Shown here one piece after another: positions 1 to 10,060 of a DNA stretch of 64,000 bases. The notes under the pieces were generated by a model that saw only the letters and a program-made list of their open reading frames with translations, was not told the DNA's origin and did not search any database. Within the stretch, counting starts at the first letter, position 1. The number at the start of each line of letters is the position of its first letter. The position numbers were made by a program, and so were the translations under genes. The stretch is from Pedobacter sp. MC2016-05 (lineage in GTDB: Bacteria; Bacteroidota; Bacteroidia; Sphingobacteriales; Sphingobacteriaceae), in NCBI RefSeq assembly GCF_026239735.1, contig NZ_JAPIVT010000002.1, forward strand, positions 248,001 through 312,000. The letters are read 5' to 3'.

Positions 1-126
1 AGTAAAGAACTTTCGTGGAAATTAGGCTTTGAAACTGATAGTTATTTCAGTCGTTTTTTCAAAAAATATACTGGGTTAACGCCAAAGGAATTTCAAAGGA
101 CTTCCATTTTAAGCCGAAATTTTTAA
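1..126 (+). CDS. AraC-family regulator, C-terminal fragment
   Basis: This is the last 41 codons of a gene that begins before the window. The reading frame is open from base 1 and stops at 126. The peptide carries the second helix-turn-helix of an AraC/XylS DNA-binding domain: a GFETDSYFSRFFKKYTGLTP stretch matches the usual G-F-x-x-x-S-x-F-x-R-x-F-K-x-x-x-G-x-T-P pattern. The effector domain is outside the window, so its target is unknown. It runs convergently toward the DJ-1/PfpI gene at 177-893, which is a common target of AraC-type neighbours, but a regulatory link is only a guess. Confidence 0.8.
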   Translation, partial: SKELSWKLGFETDSYFSRFFKKYTGLTPKEFQRTSILSRNF

Positions 127-176
127 AGGAACTACCGATGACAAAATACAACTTCATCATTGGTAGTTCAAAATCT

Positions 177-893
177 TTACTTTTTAGGTAAAAACTCCAT
201 TGTTCCATAGCGGTTGTACACCATTCCATGAGCAATATCGTCTGCTACATCTTTGCCGTGAATAAGTTCAATTGCTTCAAGGGCAACATCCATTCCTGAT
301 GTAACACCTGCACCGGTCAGGAATTTTCCGTCAACAACGAAACGCTTTTTCTCCTGAACATTGATTTTGGGATGTGCTTTAAGTTCATGTATAGACCAAT
401 GGTGGGTAGTAGCTGAACGCCCGTCCAGTAGACCAGTATTGGCCAGGATCAGCCCTCCGGTACATACCGACAAGGTCATTTGGGTTTTGTTGTTTTGATT
501 GACAATCCAGTTCATCATTTTTTTATCAGCAGATACTTTCGCAACGATCTCAGGAGATGTTCCAGGAATAATTAGAATATCTGCCTGAGGCGCATCAAAA
601 ATATTATACTTGGAAACTAAATTTACCGTTTTACCGTCCATAATAATATTCTTGTTCTCCGTGGCAGATACAGTATATATATTATAGTTGTTATTCCAAT
701 TATTTGCCTTAACAAACACATCAATTGGCCCACCTGTATCAACAATCTCTACCCCATCATATACGAGCACGCCCACATTGATTTTTTTTTCTTTAGGAAA
801 ATGGAAATTTGTTTTCGTATTTTCCTGTGCCTTCCCGCTCTTGGAGTAAACAATCATGACAATCATAATCATCAAAAATTTAACTTTCTTCAT
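177..893 (-). CDS. DJ-1/PfpI family protein, secreted
   Basis: The 238-residue protein has a hydrophobic N-terminal signal peptide (about residues 1-22) followed by one class I glutamine-amidotransferase-like DJ-1/PfpI domain. A nucleophile-elbow motif SVCTGG puts the reactive cysteine at residue 144, and a conserved THHW follows about 20 residues later. This arrangement resembles the isonitrile hydratase / GlxA-type branch, where the same domain also forms the sensor half of some AraC regulators. Family members act as hydratases, glyoxalases or chaperones; the sequence does not settle which. The exported location is unusual for the family. It looks complete and monocistronic, ending near the convergent AraC fragment. 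Confidence 0.85.
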   Translation of the reverse strand: MKKVKFLMIMIVMIVYSKSGKAQENTKTNFHFPKEKKINVGVLVYDGVEIVDTGGPIDVFVKANNWNNNYNIYTVSATENKNIIMDGKTVNLVSKYNIFDAPQADILIIPGTSPEIVAKVSADKKMMNWIVNQNNKTQMTLSVCTGGLILANTGLLDGRSATTHHWSIHELKAHPKINVQEKKRFVVDGKFLTGAGVTSGMDVALEAIELIHGKDVADDIAHGMVYNRYGTMEFLPKK

Positions 894-1201
894 CTAAGTA
901 TAACTTTATTTAAACATTTACTATGTGATGAATTGTATTGCCGGCAAGCTTATCACATGAAACAAAAGTATTGAGATATGGAAAATTCCAATTACACTTT
1001 TGCCACATTTTCTTTCACTTTACGCATAATTTTGTCCAGGCAATAAACTTTTTCTAATAGCTAGGGCAATAGTAAGCATAGCAGATTCTACGGTGGTGAT
1101 TTCAAAAGCTGAGGCAGAGGGTCGCTTTCATCGCGTGGCCCCCTAAATTTTCAGACTGTTGATTAGGAATCTGAAAAAATCGTGCCTCAAAATTTTATCT
1201 A
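894..1201. other. Intergenic, no gene seen
   Basis: This 308-base stretch lies upstream of the DJ-1/PfpI gene and downstream of the GH31 gene, both on the minus strand. I see no open frame of note. The only structure is a short inverted repeat at 1148-1177, listed separately. The promoter for the DJ-1/PfpI gene should lie close to 900-960, but I cannot point to a convincing TAnnTTTG box. Confidence 0.5.
1148..1177 (-). terminator. Possible terminator of the GH31 end of the PUL
   Basis: An 8-base inverted repeat, TTTTCAGA (1148-1155) and TCTGAAAA (1170-1177), has a 14-base loop and sits 25 bases past the GH31 stop. The stem is AT-rich and the tail has only a short T run, so it is a weak candidate for the end of the minus-strand operon. 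Confidence 0.3.
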
Positions 1202-3559
1202 TTAAAATTTTATTTCAACCTCTTTCCCGGAATATACTATTGATTGGACGTTTTTTGATTTGCCTTTTCTAACAGTTGAATTGGCGGAAATTAACTCTAG
1301 ATTGAAATTCCTTCTAGCCAGCATTCCTTTAAAACTTCCTTTTTGATCTGAAATAAATAAAGTTTTGGATTTGTCATTCCATTTAAAGATTATAGTGGTG
1401 TAGTATCCCTTTTCATAATTGTAATTATCGTTTTCGTCTTCGTATAGAACGAATTCGCCATCTGCTCCTGCATAAACCCGAACATTTAGGTTATCCCATT
1501 TTTTTTCGGTAGAATATTGCACATCTGGTCCGAATGGGATTATAGCGCCAGTCTTTACATACAATGGAACAATGTCTACTGGCACATCAGTTTCAATAGT
1601 TTGCCCACCATTGTAATATTTTTTTGTCCAGAAGTTGTACCATCCATTCCCTTTCGGTAAATAAACCGGCCATTTTCTTGCCTGGTATCTAGTAACTGGG
1701 GTAACGAGTATTGACTTTCCAAAAAGATATTGACTGCCAATTTCATGCGTTTTTTTGTCTTCTGCAAAATCCATCATTAATGGTCGCATAAACGTACCGT
1801 CATTTTTACTCACCTCCCAAGAGGTAGCATAAATATATGGCAGTAGACTGTAGCGGAGTTTGATAAATTTCTCTTGTGCATCAAAGCACCAGGTTCCTCG
1901 GTCGCCGAAATTCCAGATTTCTCTAGGTAAGTTGGTTCCATGAGCGCGCATCATCGGACTAAATGCCCCAAACTGCATCCAACGAACATACAATTCCTGA
2001 AACTCAGGATTTTTATTACCGCCACCTTTAACCCAGCGACCTGCGAAAAAACCACCAATGTCACTATTCCAGTTTGGGATTCCCATAAGCGTATAATTCA
2101 GGGCTGCAGGAATCTGCTTTTCGAGCATCTCCCAGGTAGAGTTAACATCCCCACTCCAAGTATTTGATCCATAACGTTGCTGCCCTATAAACCCAGATCT
2201 GGTTAGGATCACGCCACGCTTTTGATTATTTACTTCCCTTTGGTAGGTTGCGATTCCTTTATTGTGCATCAAACTAAATCCATTCTTTACACTCCGATAA
2301 CTGCCTAAGTAAGTAGGTAGATTAAAATCCGAAGGCTTAATATTGATATGATCAGGTTCAGTTGAATCAAGCCACCACCCGTCATTACCGATATAGCTGA
2401 ATATTCCCTTATCTAAATATTTCCAATAAATATTTAGAGCTTCTGGATTAAATACATCGTATGGCCTGGCTCCACTATTTGGTGGCCAGGTATCAAAATT
2501 GATGATCATTTTCTTTCTATCGAATTCTTTACGTTGCTGTGTTTTTGGCCCAAATCCAGGCCAGGTCACAATCAAAAGTTTTGCATTTAGTTTATGAATA
2601 TCATCAACCCATTTTTTCGGATCTGGAAAACGTTCTGAATCAAAGCTTTGTGAATTCCAAGCACTGTCAGTTTTGTTGTACTCCGGCCAATAACGCCAAT
2701 CCTGAATCACAACATCAAGTGGAACTTTTAACTCACGATATTTCTTTACTATATTTAAACTCTCTTCCTGAGTATGGTAGCGCTCTTTACTTTGAAAAAA
2801 CCCATAAGCCCATAGTGGGAGCATGGGCGCTTTTCCTGTTAATTCTCTCATCTTAGAAATAACCCCATCAGCATTTTTACCATACATAAAATAATAGTCT
2901 GCGCAATGTCCCAAACTTTCAAAAGAAAGCTCTTGCGGGTTATCATTGAACTCTGATATAGAATAATTATCCCAAAATACGGCATAACCTTTTACAGAGA
3001 GAAAATATGGAGAATAGGTTGACATGTTCTCATTCTGCATGTGATGCGAGGAATTACGGCGGTTAAATTTGTTATCCAAAATCTGCCCTACGCCATAGAT
3101 CGCCTCATCCTTGTCCAAGAGAAAACCATTTCGAACTTTGAATGAAGGAGTTCCTGCATCATCAATGGCAGAAAATTGCGTTCCATAATCCTTATCATGA
3201 AGCAATTTTTGCCCTAAAAGATCTGAGAAGAATATCCCCCCACTTTCTGTGTCGATACTAAGCTGAATAGAATTGCTTTTGATCGTTGCATACTTGCCAG
3301 TCTCTAGAAATGTAACAGCTGTTTTTACAGGCCTACCTATTACGGAAAGGCTTTTTTTATCGTACGGCTTTCCGGCAGGCGTTTTGAAAATCCTTACGAT
3401 ATTTTCTGAATAAAATTCGATGCTGATATCCATTCCTTGCGCGGAAAGACTTAAACCCTGCGCTGATTTCTGGATAGATTGTGCACTCACATCCGGTGTA
3501 AAGAGAAATGCAAAAAAAGCGATTAAATAAAACCTGGTTTGATAAATTCTTATATTCAT
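1202..3559 (-). CDS. GH31 glycosidase, probable alpha-xylosidase
   Basis: The 785-residue protein has an N-terminal signal peptide (about residues 1-26) and then the N-terminal beta-sandwich, TIM barrel and C-terminal beta domains of glycoside hydrolase family 31. The catalytic nucleophile sits in the motif GWWLDSTEPD (Asp398). Arg in LTRSGFIGQQRYG and the SGD and SDIGGF motifs further on are also family hallmarks. The W-W-x-D-x-T-E-P form of the nucleophile motif is the one I associate with bacterial alpha-xylosidases and related enzymes, so release of alpha-1,6-xylose from xyloglucan oligosaccharides is the favoured role. Alpha-glucosidase activity remains possible. It is the last gene of a minus-strand glycosidase run and probably acts in the periplasm. 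Confidence 0.85.
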   Translation of the reverse strand: MNIRIYQTRFYLIAFFAFLFTPDVSAQSIQKSAQGLSLSAQGMDISIEFYSENIVRIFKTPAGKPYDKKSLSVIGRPVKTAVTFLETGKYATIKSNSIQLSIDTESGGIFFSDLLGQKLLHDKDYGTQFSAIDDAGTPSFKVRNGFLLDKDEAIYGVGQILDNKFNRRNSSHHMQNENMSTYSPYFLSVKGYAVFWDNYSISEFNDNPQELSFESLGHCADYYFMYGKNADGVISKMRELTGKAPMLPLWAYGFFQSKERYHTQEESLNIVKKYRELKVPLDVVIQDWRYWPEYNKTDSAWNSQSFDSERFPDPKKWVDDIHKLNAKLLIVTWPGFGPKTQQRKEFDRKKMIINFDTWPPNSGARPYDVFNPEALNIYWKYLDKGIFSYIGNDGWWLDSTEPDHINIKPSDFNLPTYLGSYRSVKNGFSLMHNKGIATYQREVNNQKRGVILTRSGFIGQQRYGSNTWSGDVNSTWEMLEKQIPAALNYTLMGIPNWNSDIGGFFAGRWVKGGGNKNPEFQELYVRWMQFGAFSPMMRAHGTNLPREIWNFGDRGTWCFDAQEKFIKLRYSLLPYIYATSWEVSKNDGTFMRPLMMDFAEDKKTHEIGSQYLFGKSILVTPVTRYQARKWPVYLPKGNGWYNFWTKKYYNGGQTIETDVPVDIVPLYVKTGAIIPFGPDVQYSTEKKWDNLNVRVYAGADGEFVLYEDENDNYNYEKGYYTTIIFKWNDKSKTLFISDQKGSFKGMLARRNFNLELISANSTVRKGKSKNVQSIVYSGKEVEIKF

Positions 3560-3880
3560 CCTAATATATTTAGTATTTGATTTAGTTTTTTACGGATTAA
3601 CCGGAACCGGAGAAAAATTGACTAACGTTTATCAGATCATCTTTATCTAGAGAACAATATTAAGTTAGGTTATTGCTTCCTCAAAACTTAACAAGTTCGA
3701 TAATACCAACTAGTGGCTACTAGTAAATAGATTAAGCTAGGATGACTATCACATAAATCAACTATAAACAAGTTGCAAATAACTCACATAAAACAGCACA
3801 TGCAAAAGACTCCAAATTTTTTAACCACTAACTCGAAGCCAGCACGGCCCTCCAATTTGTTCGTATTTCAAGGTAGTTAC
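3560..3880. other. Intergenic, no gene seen
   Basis: This stretch of about 320 bases separates the GH31 gene from the upstream GH2 gene, whereas the other glycosidase genes in this run are only 11-52 bases apart. It may hold a separate promoter for GH31. I see no open frame, RNA or strong hairpin in it. Confidence 0.4.
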
Positions 3881-6379
3881 TTAAAATAGTTTTAATATTA
3901 CTTCTGCCTTTTTTAATGCTGGCGAAGTAAGGCGGACAATGACAGGATCATTAGCTTTTACATCACACTGGATATAAACGGTCATCTTCCCATGAAAAAC
4001 ACTTTGCTTACTATCTGTGTAATCTCCCATATCCTGATTATTCCCTGCTTCCATGCCAAGTAACCTCGCTTTACCGGATACATCACAAGTAATTTCATCG
4101 TTAGCAATTTCCACTGGAACCCCATCTTCATCAACGAGCTGGAGATCCATTTGAACAAGGCCGTTTTTGCGATCAACGGTGATTTCCTTGCCCTGTAATA
4201 TCATAATACGTTGCTGCTTTTTGCTCGTTTGTATTTTATGTCTTATTGTCTCAATTCCCTTTGCATCCAGTCCGATTACTTCCAGCTTTCCAGAGGTGTA
4301 AGGAATATCCCAAAAGATAATTCCAGTTTTATCATCATATGGCTTGGCCTTGCCGACGACTCTACCATTTAATTCCAATCTGGCTTGTGTAGCATTGGTG
4401 TAAGCAACCACTCTGATCGGTTGGCCATCCTTATAATTCCAAATCGGCCAAGCATCCATCGATAGCGATTTATCTTTCCCACCAGCTTGCTCTGATTGGA
4501 GTACTGACCAGCCATCACTGGCTTGGTTACCTCCCGCAAGCGGGTAAGTACCTAAATAAGCCATTGGTTTATCAGACCATAAAGACTGCCGAAAATAGCC
4601 TCTGGGCTTAATGAACCCTGCAAAATCCAATAATCCTGAATAGAAGCCCCTTGAAGGCCATTTCCCGGATTCCCCTAAATAATCAATCCCCGTCCATAAG
4701 AACTGCCCGAAAATATATTCATTATCCCTCACGGCTTTCCATGCATCAATGTCGTGGCGGTTTTCACTGCCGAAAATTACTCTTTCAGGATATTTTTTAT
4801 GATCCTGCTGATAACGGCTTTCTGTATAATTATAGCCTGCGATATCCAATGTACCAGGATAAGCTGTTTCATTTGACATCGCTACCCCTGCCAGTCCTGC
4901 GGTGACTGGACGGCTTGTATCATACTTCCGAACGACGGAGGCAAGTTTTTTTGCAATATCACCTAGATACATCGCATCTGGTGCGTCTTTTTTATAGCCG
5001 CCAAAAATGGGTTGTGTAAAACCGCCTTCGCGTGTGCCAGCCAATATAGGATGCGAATAAGGATCATTTGGATAATCCACCTCATTCCCGATGCTCCAAG
5101 CAAATATAGAGAGGTGGTTGCGATCGCGTTTTACCATGTCTGCAAGGTCCTGTTCTCCCCATTCTTTAAAGAAGTCCGCCGTTCCCTGATAGCCAGGTGT
5201 ACCTACATTCCACCCCTGAAGCCACTTGCGTTTTGGGTATTCCCATTCATCAAAGGCCTCGTCCATGACTAAAAGTCCCAATTCATCACAAAGTGAATAT
5301 AGTGATGATGCCTGCGGGTTATGACTGGTTCGTATAGCATTCACGCCAAGCGATTTTAAAGTAAGCAAACGGCGACGCCAGACTTCGGGATAAAATTCGG
5401 CACCTAGTACGCCTGCATCGTGATGTAAACACACGCCCCTAACTTTCATCTGCTCTCCGTTTAAGGCAAAACCTTTATCAGGGTCAAAAGTAAAACTACG
5501 GAAACCTGTTGCAAGCCTGCTGCTATCAATGACCTTTCCATTTCTTGTAATTTTTATATGTAAGGTGTAGTTGTATGGAGTGGAAACATTCCAAAGTTTT
5601 GGATTATCCAATTCCATTGATAAGTTAAAATTTTGACTTTGGCTATTGTTCAAAATAGCTGGAATTTCTTTTTTTGCAACTACTGTTCCACTTTTATCCA
5701 AAAGTTCGCTATGAATACGTATAGCGGCAACAGAACGGGGAAGGTCATTTACCACCTCTACATTTACATGCAGTGTAGCTTTCTTTCCTTTTACCTCTGG
5801 ATAGGCATATACGCCCCACTGCTGGATATGAACAGGATTAGCACGAACTAACCATACATCGCGGTAGATACCTGAGCCGGTATACCATCTCGAATCCGGA
5901 TCCTTACTGTGATCAGCACGAATGGAAATCAGGTTTTGCTGCCCATACTTAACGAATGGGGATATATCATAACAGAATGAAATATAACCATTTGGACGCT
6001 TACCTACCGACTGCCCGTTAACGAAAACCTCGCTTCTATTATAAACACCCTCAAAATAAAGGTATAATTTCTTCCCCTTATCCTCTTTAGCAATATTCAG
6101 CATCTTCTGGTACCAACCAATTCCACCGGGAAGATATCCAGAGGCACTTGCAAAGTTTGGACTAAGAACTTGTTTCACACTCCAGTCATAAGGCAACTGT
6201 ACATTTTGCCAGGATTTGTCTCCATTATCCCCTATTACTTTCCCATCTGTTTCCCCCAGATGAAATCTCCAGTTGGAATTAATTTTTTCAGCCTGTCCAA
6301 AACCAGGCTGTGCAAGTAATCGTGAAGCGCTGAGGAGTATAGTGGCAAGTGTATAAACCAGGTATTTTAAGTTTTTCAT
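3881..6379 (-). CDS. GH2 beta-galactosidase
   Basis: The 832-residue protein begins with a signal peptide (about residues 1-23). The family 2 jelly-roll sugar-binding domain, immunoglobulin-like domain and TIM barrel follow, then extra C-terminal beta domains of the DUF4982 type. The acid/base glutamate is in SIGNEVDYP (Glu433) and the nucleophile in FGSENRHD (Glu539). The barrel starts with the typical RTSHNPQ motif. Family 2 covers beta-galactosidases, beta-mannosidases and beta-glucuronidases; the length and domain set fit the beta-galactosidases common in Bacteroidota loci. Here it would strip beta-galactose from side chains. It starts 11 bases after the GH43 stop and is probably cotranscribed with it. 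Confidence 0.88.
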   Translation of the reverse strand: MKNLKYLVYTLATILLSASRLLAQPGFGQAEKINSNWRFHLGETDGKVIGDNGDKSWQNVQLPYDWSVKQVLSPNFASASGYLPGGIGWYQKMLNIAKEDKGKKLYLYFEGVYNRSEVFVNGQSVGKRPNGYISFCYDISPFVKYGQQNLISIRADHSKDPDSRWYTGSGIYRDVWLVRANPVHIQQWGVYAYPEVKGKKATLHVNVEVVNDLPRSVAAIRIHSELLDKSGTVVAKKEIPAILNNSQSQNFNLSMELDNPKLWNVSTPYNYTLHIKITRNGKVIDSSRLATGFRSFTFDPDKGFALNGEQMKVRGVCLHHDAGVLGAEFYPEVWRRRLLTLKSLGVNAIRTSHNPQASSLYSLCDELGLLVMDEAFDEWEYPKRKWLQGWNVGTPGYQGTADFFKEWGEQDLADMVKRDRNHLSIFAWSIGNEVDYPNDPYSHPILAGTREGGFTQPIFGGYKKDAPDAMYLGDIAKKLASVVRKYDTSRPVTAGLAGVAMSNETAYPGTLDIAGYNYTESRYQQDHKKYPERVIFGSENRHDIDAWKAVRDNEYIFGQFLWTGIDYLGESGKWPSRGFYSGLLDFAGFIKPRGYFRQSLWSDKPMAYLGTYPLAGGNQASDGWSVLQSEQAGGKDKSLSMDAWPIWNYKDGQPIRVVAYTNATQARLELNGRVVGKAKPYDDKTGIIFWDIPYTSGKLEVIGLDAKGIETIRHKIQTSKKQQRIMILQGKEITVDRKNGLVQMDLQLVDEDGVPVEIANDEITCDVSGKARLLGMEAGNNQDMGDYTDSKQSVFHGKMTVYIQCDVKANDPVIVRLTSPALKKAEVILKLF

Positions 6380-6390
6380 TCTGTTTATTT

Positions 6391-8346
6391 TTAGAGTGTC
6401 GGTTTTACAGGCAAGATATTTCCTTTGTCATCAAAATAAATCCGGTCTATGCACACTTCGCGATTAAATCCTGCTGCATCGCCCATCTTAATCCCGTCCG
6501 GATAACTAAAACGATGGTAAACCACATACCATTCATCTTTTCCAGGAATCTGCAATACCGAATTATGGCCTGTGCCATAAATACCATTCGATGGATCTTT
6601 TTGAAGAATCAGATTATTATCTGAAATACTGATTGGACCGATGGGAGAATAAGACGTACCATACCTGACGCGATAATTTTCACTACGCGTATCCTCCTCC
6701 GACCAAAGAAAATAGTATATTCCCTTACGGAAAAACACATATGTTCCTTCTCTGAAAGTCTTATCTGTTTTTAAGATTTTTGTAGTATTTTCCTCTAATG
6801 AAATCATATCTTCATTGAGTTGTGTTGCAGCAAGGAAGCCATTGCCCCAATAAATGTAACTCTTACCTGTTTTGGGATCAGTGAATACTGCAGGATCAAT
6901 TACCTGTCCATGTTTTATACCCTCTGGTTTAGCACTTAGAAGCGGTTTACCTGAATCTACGAAAGGTCCGGTTGGGAGATCTGATACGGCCACACCAATT
7001 TTCTGTGCCGCAGTGAAATAATAATAATATTTATAATTTCCTTTAACCTCTTTCTCGGCAATGGTAGGCGCCCATGCATTTCTGTTTGCCCAGCTTACAT
7101 CTTTTTTAAGGTCCAGGATCACTCCCTCATCTTTCCAGTTTTTAAGATCCATTGAAGAGAAGGTTTTGAAATAGGTCCCTCCCCATCCATCGAAACCATC
7201 GCTTGTGGGATAGATGTAAAATTTTTTGGTTTTTTTGGAATACAATACATCCGGATCAGCATAATATCCCTCAAGAACAGGATTTTTCCTGAATGAAAGT
7301 TCCATGTCTTTGGGGATACCCCAGCGATTAGTGAGGTTAACCAATTCCTTACGTGTTAATGGGATAATAGTACCGTGACGTGGATGAAAATCCATTTTGA
7401 CTTCATGATCAATCACGTTAAATTGATCGAGGTCATAGCTTTCGCAAAACTGATATTTACCTTTGCCATATACATCGTACATGAGAATGTATTTCGGCGA
7501 GTTATTAAGTTTGAACACACCTGACCCTTCCACTGCATCTTTGGTTTGCTGCTTGTATCCGGGCTGTTCAATCCACTTTCCACTGGCTAATGAATCTGTC
7601 ATCGCCAGTCTAATTCCATTTCCGTGTCCTTCGGTTTTGTAAAACAGATGAAACAATCCGTTTTTATTGATGATATCTCCATCAATACAGGATTTGCCGT
7701 TCTTTGGCCTAAACAATACTTCTGGCGCTGCAGTAAAGCCTGTAAAGTCATCATTAGCGTAAGCATAGTAAATCATATCCGCGCCATCACCATGTTTCAT
7801 TGACCAATAGACCATGTATTTCCCTTTTGCAGGATCAAAAATGGTTTGTGGTGCCCATACCCGCTTTAGATCCTCATTCCCATTATACTGTTTTTGTATG
7901 TTAACAACAGTATGTTTCCAGTTGATGAGATCTGTGGATTTCAGTAATACCATCGCCCGGTTTGAATCCCATCCTTTCGAGGAAGTCATATCAGTGAGAA
8001 CCATGTAGTAGGATTGACCATCAATACCGCGAAGAATGTGAGGATCCCGTATACCACCTGTGGAACTAATCATTTTTGAATCCAGAATGGGCTTGTTATG
8101 GTTTAACGCGCGATAATTATATCCATCTGTACTGATGGCAAAACAAAGTGCTTCATCGGATACTGCATTTCCCTTAAAATAGGCGAATAGATAACCGGCA
8201 TAATCTTTTTCTGCAGGTCCGGCTTTATATTCCTGGCCGGAGGTGAGCATAGTGCTACATAGTTGTAACATAACAACAAAGATTACGATCATCCACCTGG
8301 CGTGTGTAAAATTCAATAGCATCATCTTTTTTATTCCTGTAATCAT
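6391..8346 (-). CDS. Tandem GH43 glycosidase, arabinosidase/xylosidase-like
   Basis: This 651-residue secreted protein has two five-bladed beta-propeller halves. The first (about residues 45-330) has GGIRDPHILRG and VWAPQTIFDP motifs. The second (about residues 340-645) has YYADPDVLYS, AWAPTIAEKE and an EGTYVFFRKGIYYF stretch. Both halves are of family 43 type. The D-P-D motif at the start of the second half is the usual place of the general base and E-G-T of the general acid, so the C-terminal half is probably catalytic. The N-terminal half resembles GH43 members often annotated as arabinosidases. Activity on alpha-L-arabinofuranose or beta-xylose is expected. The ATG used is preceded by an alternative in-frame ATG 18 bases downstream. 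Confidence 0.82.
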   Translation of the reverse strand: MITGIKKMMLLNFTHARWMIVIFVVMLQLCSTMLTSGQEYKAGPAEKDYAGYLFAYFKGNAVSDEALCFAISTDGYNYRALNHNKPILDSKMISSTGGIRDPHILRGIDGQSYYMVLTDMTSSKGWDSNRAMVLLKSTDLINWKHTVVNIQKQYNGNEDLKRVWAPQTIFDPAKGKYMVYWSMKHGDGADMIYYAYANDDFTGFTAAPEVLFRPKNGKSCIDGDIINKNGLFHLFYKTEGHGNGIRLAMTDSLASGKWIEQPGYKQQTKDAVEGSGVFKLNNSPKYILMYDVYGKGKYQFCESYDLDQFNVIDHEVKMDFHPRHGTIIPLTRKELVNLTNRWGIPKDMELSFRKNPVLEGYYADPDVLYSKKTKKFYIYPTSDGFDGWGGTYFKTFSSMDLKNWKDEGVILDLKKDVSWANRNAWAPTIAEKEVKGNYKYYYYFTAAQKIGVAVSDLPTGPFVDSGKPLLSAKPEGIKHGQVIDPAVFTDPKTGKSYIYWGNGFLAATQLNEDMISLEENTTKILKTDKTFREGTYVFFRKGIYYFLWSEEDTRSENYRVRYGTSYSPIGPISISDNNLILQKDPSNGIYGTGHNSVLQIPGKDEWYVVYHRFSYPDGIKMGDAAGFNREVCIDRIYFDDKGNILPVKPTL

Positions 8347-8398
8347 TGTAGATTCTTTTGTTCCCTTGTGTATAAAATATTGTTAATTATCTGGATGC

Positions 8399-10039
8399 TT
8401 ACAGGGAAACGCCCCTCTTCCAGGGAATAAAGTCATCCTGCTGAAGCAAAACGGCTTTGGGAATAGATTCTCCACTAGCCACTTTGATGCAATGCTCCAA
8501 TATTTCTTCACCAACCTGCTCAATCGTTTTTTCTCCACTGATGATGCTACCGGTATCAAGATCGATAATGTCATTCATCTTTTTGGCGAGTGATGTGTTT
8601 GATGATATTTTTACCGTCGGGCAGACTGGATTACCAGTAGGCGTACCCAAGCCTGTGGTAAAAAGAATAATGGTTGCTCCTGATGCGGTTTGTCCGGTTG
8701 TGGCTTCCACATCATTGCCAGGCGTACATACTAGACTCAGCCCCGGTTTGGTAACCACTTCTGTATAGTCCAAGACATCAACAACAAGTGAGGTACCGCC
8801 TTTTTTCGCGGCACCCGTTGATTTTATCGCATCCGTAATCAGACCATCTTTAATATTTCCAGGGGATGGATTCATATGAAAACCTGAACCAGCCTGATGC
8901 GCCAGATCATTGTAGTCGGTCATCAGTTTGACAAATTTTTCAGCAGCTGAGCGATCAATCATTCGATCAAGGATTTGTTGCTCTGCGCCACACAACTCTG
9001 GAAATTCTGCCAATAAAACCTTTCCCCCAAGTCCAACCAGAAGATCAGCACAGTAACCCACAGCTGGGTTCGCTGAAATCCCACTGAACCCATCACTTGC
9101 ACCACATTTTACACCGATGCAAAGTTTATCGAGGGAAGCAGGCTGACGCGATTGTCTGTTGACTAGAATCAACGCTTTGAATGTTTGCAAGATAGCCTTC
9201 TGGATCATCAATTCTTCACTTAAGGCTTTCTGCTGCTCGAAAACAAGAAATGGCTTATCAAAAGCAGGGTTGCGTTTGTATAAATCAGCCTTTAGGTCGC
9301 CTACCTGCAGATGTTGACATCCCAGGCTCAGTAGCGTAATCCCGGCAACGTTTGGATGGTCAGCATAGGCAGCGAGTAACCTGCTCAGCGTTGCTGCATC
9401 TTGTCGGGTACCGCCACATCCGCCAGAATGATTGAGAAATTTTATGCCATCGATATTATTGAAAACTCTTTTTATTTTATCGTTAGTCTCGGGCTGAAAA
9501 TCAACGTGAAGCAGATCTTCTCCAAATTCAAATGCATCAACAAGACTTTGCGCATAGTAAAAATATTTATCATCAACGGTGTAACCGAGCGCATGGTTAA
9601 GGGCACTTTTTATCACATCCAGATTTCTGTTTTCGCAGAATACGGTGGGAATAAATAGCCAGTAATTAGCAGTACCCACCCGGCCATCACTGCGGTGATA
9701 ACCATTAAATTTACGGTCGGTAAACCTGGTCATATCCGGCTTTTGCCAGTCTAAAGCAGTTTCCTTGATAGAAAAAGGATCGGTTGCATGCGAAGTATTT
9801 TCAACTGTCATCCTTTCTCCTTCACCGATATCATGATTGACTAACCCAACCACAACGCCGTACATGATCACTTTATCTCCGGCAGTCATATCTTGGATAA
9901 AAAATTTATGCTTTGCAGGGATGTCATGCCGTAATCGAATCTGTTTCGAATCATCCATGATGATGGTGCCTGCAGCTAAATCCTGCAATGCCACGAAAAC
10001 ATTATCCTTTTTATCAATCTGAAGGGTTACTTTATTCAT
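8399..10039 (-). CDS. uxaA: UxaA-family altronate/acid-sugar dehydratase
   Basis: The 546-residue cytoplasmic protein has an N-terminal SAF domain (about residues 5-95) joined to a D-galactarate dehydratase/altronate hydrolase domain. Motifs such as NHSGGCGG, KCGASDGFSG and NPSPGN are conserved, and the CTPGND region supplies further metal or substrate ligands. The textbook reaction is dehydration of D-altronate to 2-keto-3-deoxygluconate. The classical partners UxaB and UxaC are absent nearby. Instead it lies next to a FucP-type transporter and in a cluster with fucosidase, mutarotase and aldo-keto reductase, so dehydration of L-fuconate (or another aldonate) is an attractive alternative. 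The symbol reflects the family only. Confidence 0.85.
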   Translation of the reverse strand: MNKVTLQIDKKDNVFVALQDLAAGTIIMDDSKQIRLRHDIPAKHKFFIQDMTAGDKVIMYGVVVGLVNHDIGEGERMTVENTSHATDPFSIKETALDWQKPDMTRFTDRKFNGYHRSDGRVGTANYWLFIPTVFCENRNLDVIKSALNHALGYTVDDKYFYYAQSLVDAFEFGEDLLHVDFQPETNDKIKRVFNNIDGIKFLNHSGGCGGTRQDAATLSRLLAAYADHPNVAGITLLSLGCQHLQVGDLKADLYKRNPAFDKPFLVFEQQKALSEELMIQKAILQTFKALILVNRQSRQPASLDKLCIGVKCGASDGFSGISANPAVGYCADLLVGLGGKVLLAEFPELCGAEQQILDRMIDRSAAEKFVKLMTDYNDLAHQAGSGFHMNPSPGNIKDGLITDAIKSTGAAKKGGTSLVVDVLDYTEVVTKPGLSLVCTPGNDVEATTGQTASGATIILFTTGLGTPTGNPVCPTVKISSNTSLAKKMNDIIDLDTGSIISGEKTIEQVGEEILEHCIKVASGESIPKAVLLQQDDFIPWKRGVSL

Positions 10040-10060
10040 CTTTTTAAATAAAAATTATTA

